Assembly: GCA_036435485.1 (NCBI GenBank)
Contig: JAZHRN010000137.1
Coordinates: 744,001 to 808,000, forward strand
Direction: 5' to 3'
Source of the DNA: Saposhnikovia divaricata
Lineage: Eukaryota; Streptophyta; Magnoliopsida; Apiales; Apiaceae
DNA: 64,000 nt
Every line of letters starts with the position of its first letter. Within the stretch, counting starts at the first letter, position 1. A program made the translations under genes and the position numbers. Below the pieces are notes generated by a model. The model was given only the letters and a program-made list of their open reading frames with translations. It made no database searches and was not told where the DNA came from. Of the stretch, positions 62,402 to 64,000 are shown in pieces.

Positions 62402-64000
62402 TTAAAAATTGAGTCGAACCATTTTTTGGATATTTTTACATATTTTGTTCTTATGGGTTATTGGAATTCAATGAAATTTTATTTGACGCAATTCGGACCC
62501 GAATCGGAGCTAATATGAACGAAACTCGGTTTTCAGATAATCCTAAAAAGGTGTTAGCATACGGGTTATTGTTAAAAATTGAGTCGGCCAATTTGGTAGA
62601 TATTTTTACATATTTAGTTCCTATGGGTTATTGGAATTCAACGAAATTTTATTTGACGCAGTTTGGACCGGAATCGGAGCTGATATGACCGAAGCTCGGT
62701 TTTCCAAAAATTCTCAAAGGGGTTAGTACACGGGATATTGTTAAAAATCAAGTCGGACCATTTTGTGGATATTTTTACATGTTTTGTTCCTATGGGTTAT
62801 TGAAATTCAACAAAATTTTATTTGACGTGGTTCGAACCTGAATCGGAGCTGTTATGATCGAAACTCGGTTTTCGGATAATCCACAAAGTGGTTAGTACAC
62901 GGGATATTGTTAAAAATCGAGTCGGACCATTTTAGGTATATTTTTACATATTTTGTTCCTATGGGTTATTGGAATTCAATGAAATTTTATTTGACGTAAT
63001 TCGGACCTGAATCGGAGCTGATATAGTCAAAACTCGGTTTTTGGATAATCTTCAAAGGGGTTTTTACCGGGATATTGTTAAAAATTGAGTCGGACCATTT
63101 TGTGGATATTTTCACATATTTTGTTCCTATGGGTTATTGGAATTCAACGAAATTTTATTTTACGCAGTTTGGACCGGAATCGGAGCTGATATGATCGAAA
63201 CTCGGTTTTCGGAAAATTCTCAAAGGGGTTAGTACACGGGATATTGTTAAAAATCAAGCTGGACCATTATGTGGATATTTTTACATATTTTGTTCCTATG
63301 GGTTATTGGAATTCAGTGAAATTTTATTTGGTGCCGTTCGGACCTGAATCGGGGCTGAAATGACTGAAACTCGGTTTTCGAATAATCCACAAAGGGGTTA
63401 GTACACGGGATATTGTTAAAAATCGAGTCGAACCATTTTTTGGATATTTTTACATATTTTGTTCTTATGGGTTATTGGAATTCAATGAAATTTTATTTGA
63501 CGCAATTCGGACCCGAATCGGAGCTGATATGAACGAAACTCGGTTTTCAGATAATCCTAAAAAGGTGTTAGCATACGGGTTATTGTTAAAAATCGAGTCG
63601 GCCCATTTGGTGGATATTTTTACATATTTAGTTCTTAGGGGTTATTGGAATTCAACGAAATTTTATTTGACGCAGTTTGGACCGGAATCGGAGCTGATAT
63701 GACCGAAACTCGGTTTTCGGAAAATTCTCAAAGGAGTTAGTACACGGGATATTGTTAAAAATCACGTCGGACCATTTTGTGGATATTTTTACATGTTTTG
63801 TTCCTATGGGTTATTGAAATTCAACAAAGTTTTATTTGACGCAGTTCGAACCTGAATCGGAGCTGTTATGATCGAAACTCGGTTTTCGGATAATCCTCAA
63901 AGTGGTTAGTACACGGGATATTGTTAAAAATCGAGTCGGACCATTTTAGGGATATTTTTACATATTTTGTTCCTATGGGTTATTGGAATTCAATGAAATT

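Larger units (their letters stand above)
1..64000 (+). repeat. Tandem satellite array, ~169-bp monomer, nested higher-order repeats
   Basis: Every stretch of the window can be aligned to a single ~169-bp monomer, using the motif ttaaaaat as the register mark. Adding up unit lengths gives about 378.5 monomers, matching 64000/169. All copies run in the same direction; I found no inverted monomer. Six types (A-F) alternate in fixed order, giving higher-order repeats. One F monomer (59708-59876) counted by hand has 40 G, 23 C, 47 A and 59 T, about 37% GC. The monomer length is near that of one nucleosome with linker, as in many centromeric satellites. A centromeric or pericentromeric role is inferred from this organisation alone; no chromatin evidence exists here. 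Both ends of the window lie inside the array, so its true size is unknown. Confidence 0.97.
59032..64000 (+). repeat. 6.4-kb segmental duplication, copy 2 (runs off the window)
   Basis: Units 59032 (6), 60046 (11), 61894 (3), 62402 (6) and a partial unit from 63416 (B, C, D and part of E). It repeats the structure of the 52451 block in the same order, minus one A monomer. Small differences separate the copies: ttagaacacg against ttagtacacg near 54632/61213, cattatgtgg against cattaagtgg near 55843/62255, and ggtttgtaccggg against ggtttttaccggg near 56649/63061. The duplication probably continues beyond the window. Confidence 0.86.

Noticed and set aside
1071..63702. About 60 short reading frames of 62-126 codons on the + strand, mostly 75 codons and nearly identical
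   Set aside because: They follow the satellite period and the B-C junction, open at TTG, sometimes lose start or stop, and 169 is not a multiple of 3, so frames cannot continue along the array. No coding context is visible.
1..64000. CENP-B box
   Set aside because: I looked for the core ttcg....a..cggg pattern. Only loose partial matches around ttcggacc occur, with wrong spacing, so no box is claimed.
1..64000. CRISPR array (repeats with regular spacing)
   Set aside because: The whole 169-bp unit is repeated. There are no short repeats separated by unique spacers.
1..64000. Assignment to a known 165-180 bp satellite family or to a named species
   Set aside because: Several plant and animal satellites have similar monomer length, but I cannot match the sequence from memory, and length alone is not evidence.
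1..64000. Promoters, tRNA or rRNA genes, telomere repeats
   Set aside because: TATA-like strings and AT-runs occur in every monomer by composition. I saw no telomere-type repeat or tRNA-like sequence in the monomer consensus.

Overview
The whole window is one uninterrupted head-to-tail tandem satellite array. I see no gene, RNA gene, transposon, CRISPR array or single-copy flank. The monomer is about 169 bp, and about 378.5 monomers fill the 64 kb, all in the same orientation. Non-satellite DNA is limited to one 46-base segment at 27544-27589. Such an array points to a eukaryotic chromosome in centromeric, pericentromeric or other heterochromatic DNA. A plant or an animal is possible. I do not recognise the sequence and cannot name the organism.

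Six monomer types can be told apart by diagnostic bases; here they are called A to F. Lengths are A 169, B 170, C 169, D 169, E 168 and F 169 bp, so one A-B-C-D-E-F higher-order repeat (HOR) is exactly 1014 bp. Different types are roughly 89% identical (A against F: 18 differences by hand), while same-type copies in neighbouring HORs usually differ at only a few positions. That is the signature of a HOR array homogenised by unequal exchange.

The HOR changes along the window. Counting from each B monomer, the layout in monomers per unit is as follows. 1-1011: the tail of a unit (D E F/D E F A). 1012-6257: 5-4-5-4-5-4-4, a 1523-bp nonamer (BCDAD+BCDA) in three copies plus one tetramer. 6258-8794: 6-5-4, largely a second copy of the left end. 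8795-20968: 6-4-6-4-4-4-6-4-6-4-6-4-6-4-4, a roughly 1690-bp decamer. 20969-25870: 6-5-6-4-8, rearranged. 25871-39611: 6-4-5 / 6-4-5 / 6-4 / 6-4-5 / 6-5 / 6-4-5, a roughly 2537-bp 15-mer. 39612-45355: 6-6-6-4-6-6. 45356-64000: 6-9-6-6-6-9-6-12-3-6-6-6-6-11-3-6 then a partial unit, dominated by the 1014-bp hexamer and by C, D and E subtypes not seen further left. Within this last part a 6.4-6.6 kb block starting near 52 kb is repeated starting near 58.5 kb.

Irregular units are bounded by chimeric monomers (F/D, A/E, B/C, F/C, A/B) whose junctions stay in register, so whole-monomer gains and losses by homologous unequal crossover or gene conversion explain them. The repeated short open reading frames are a by-product of the B and C monomers and are not genes: 169 is not a multiple of 3, they open at TTG, and nothing around them looks like a gene. 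There are therefore no genes whose joint action could be described. What the window offers is a detailed record of satellite evolution.
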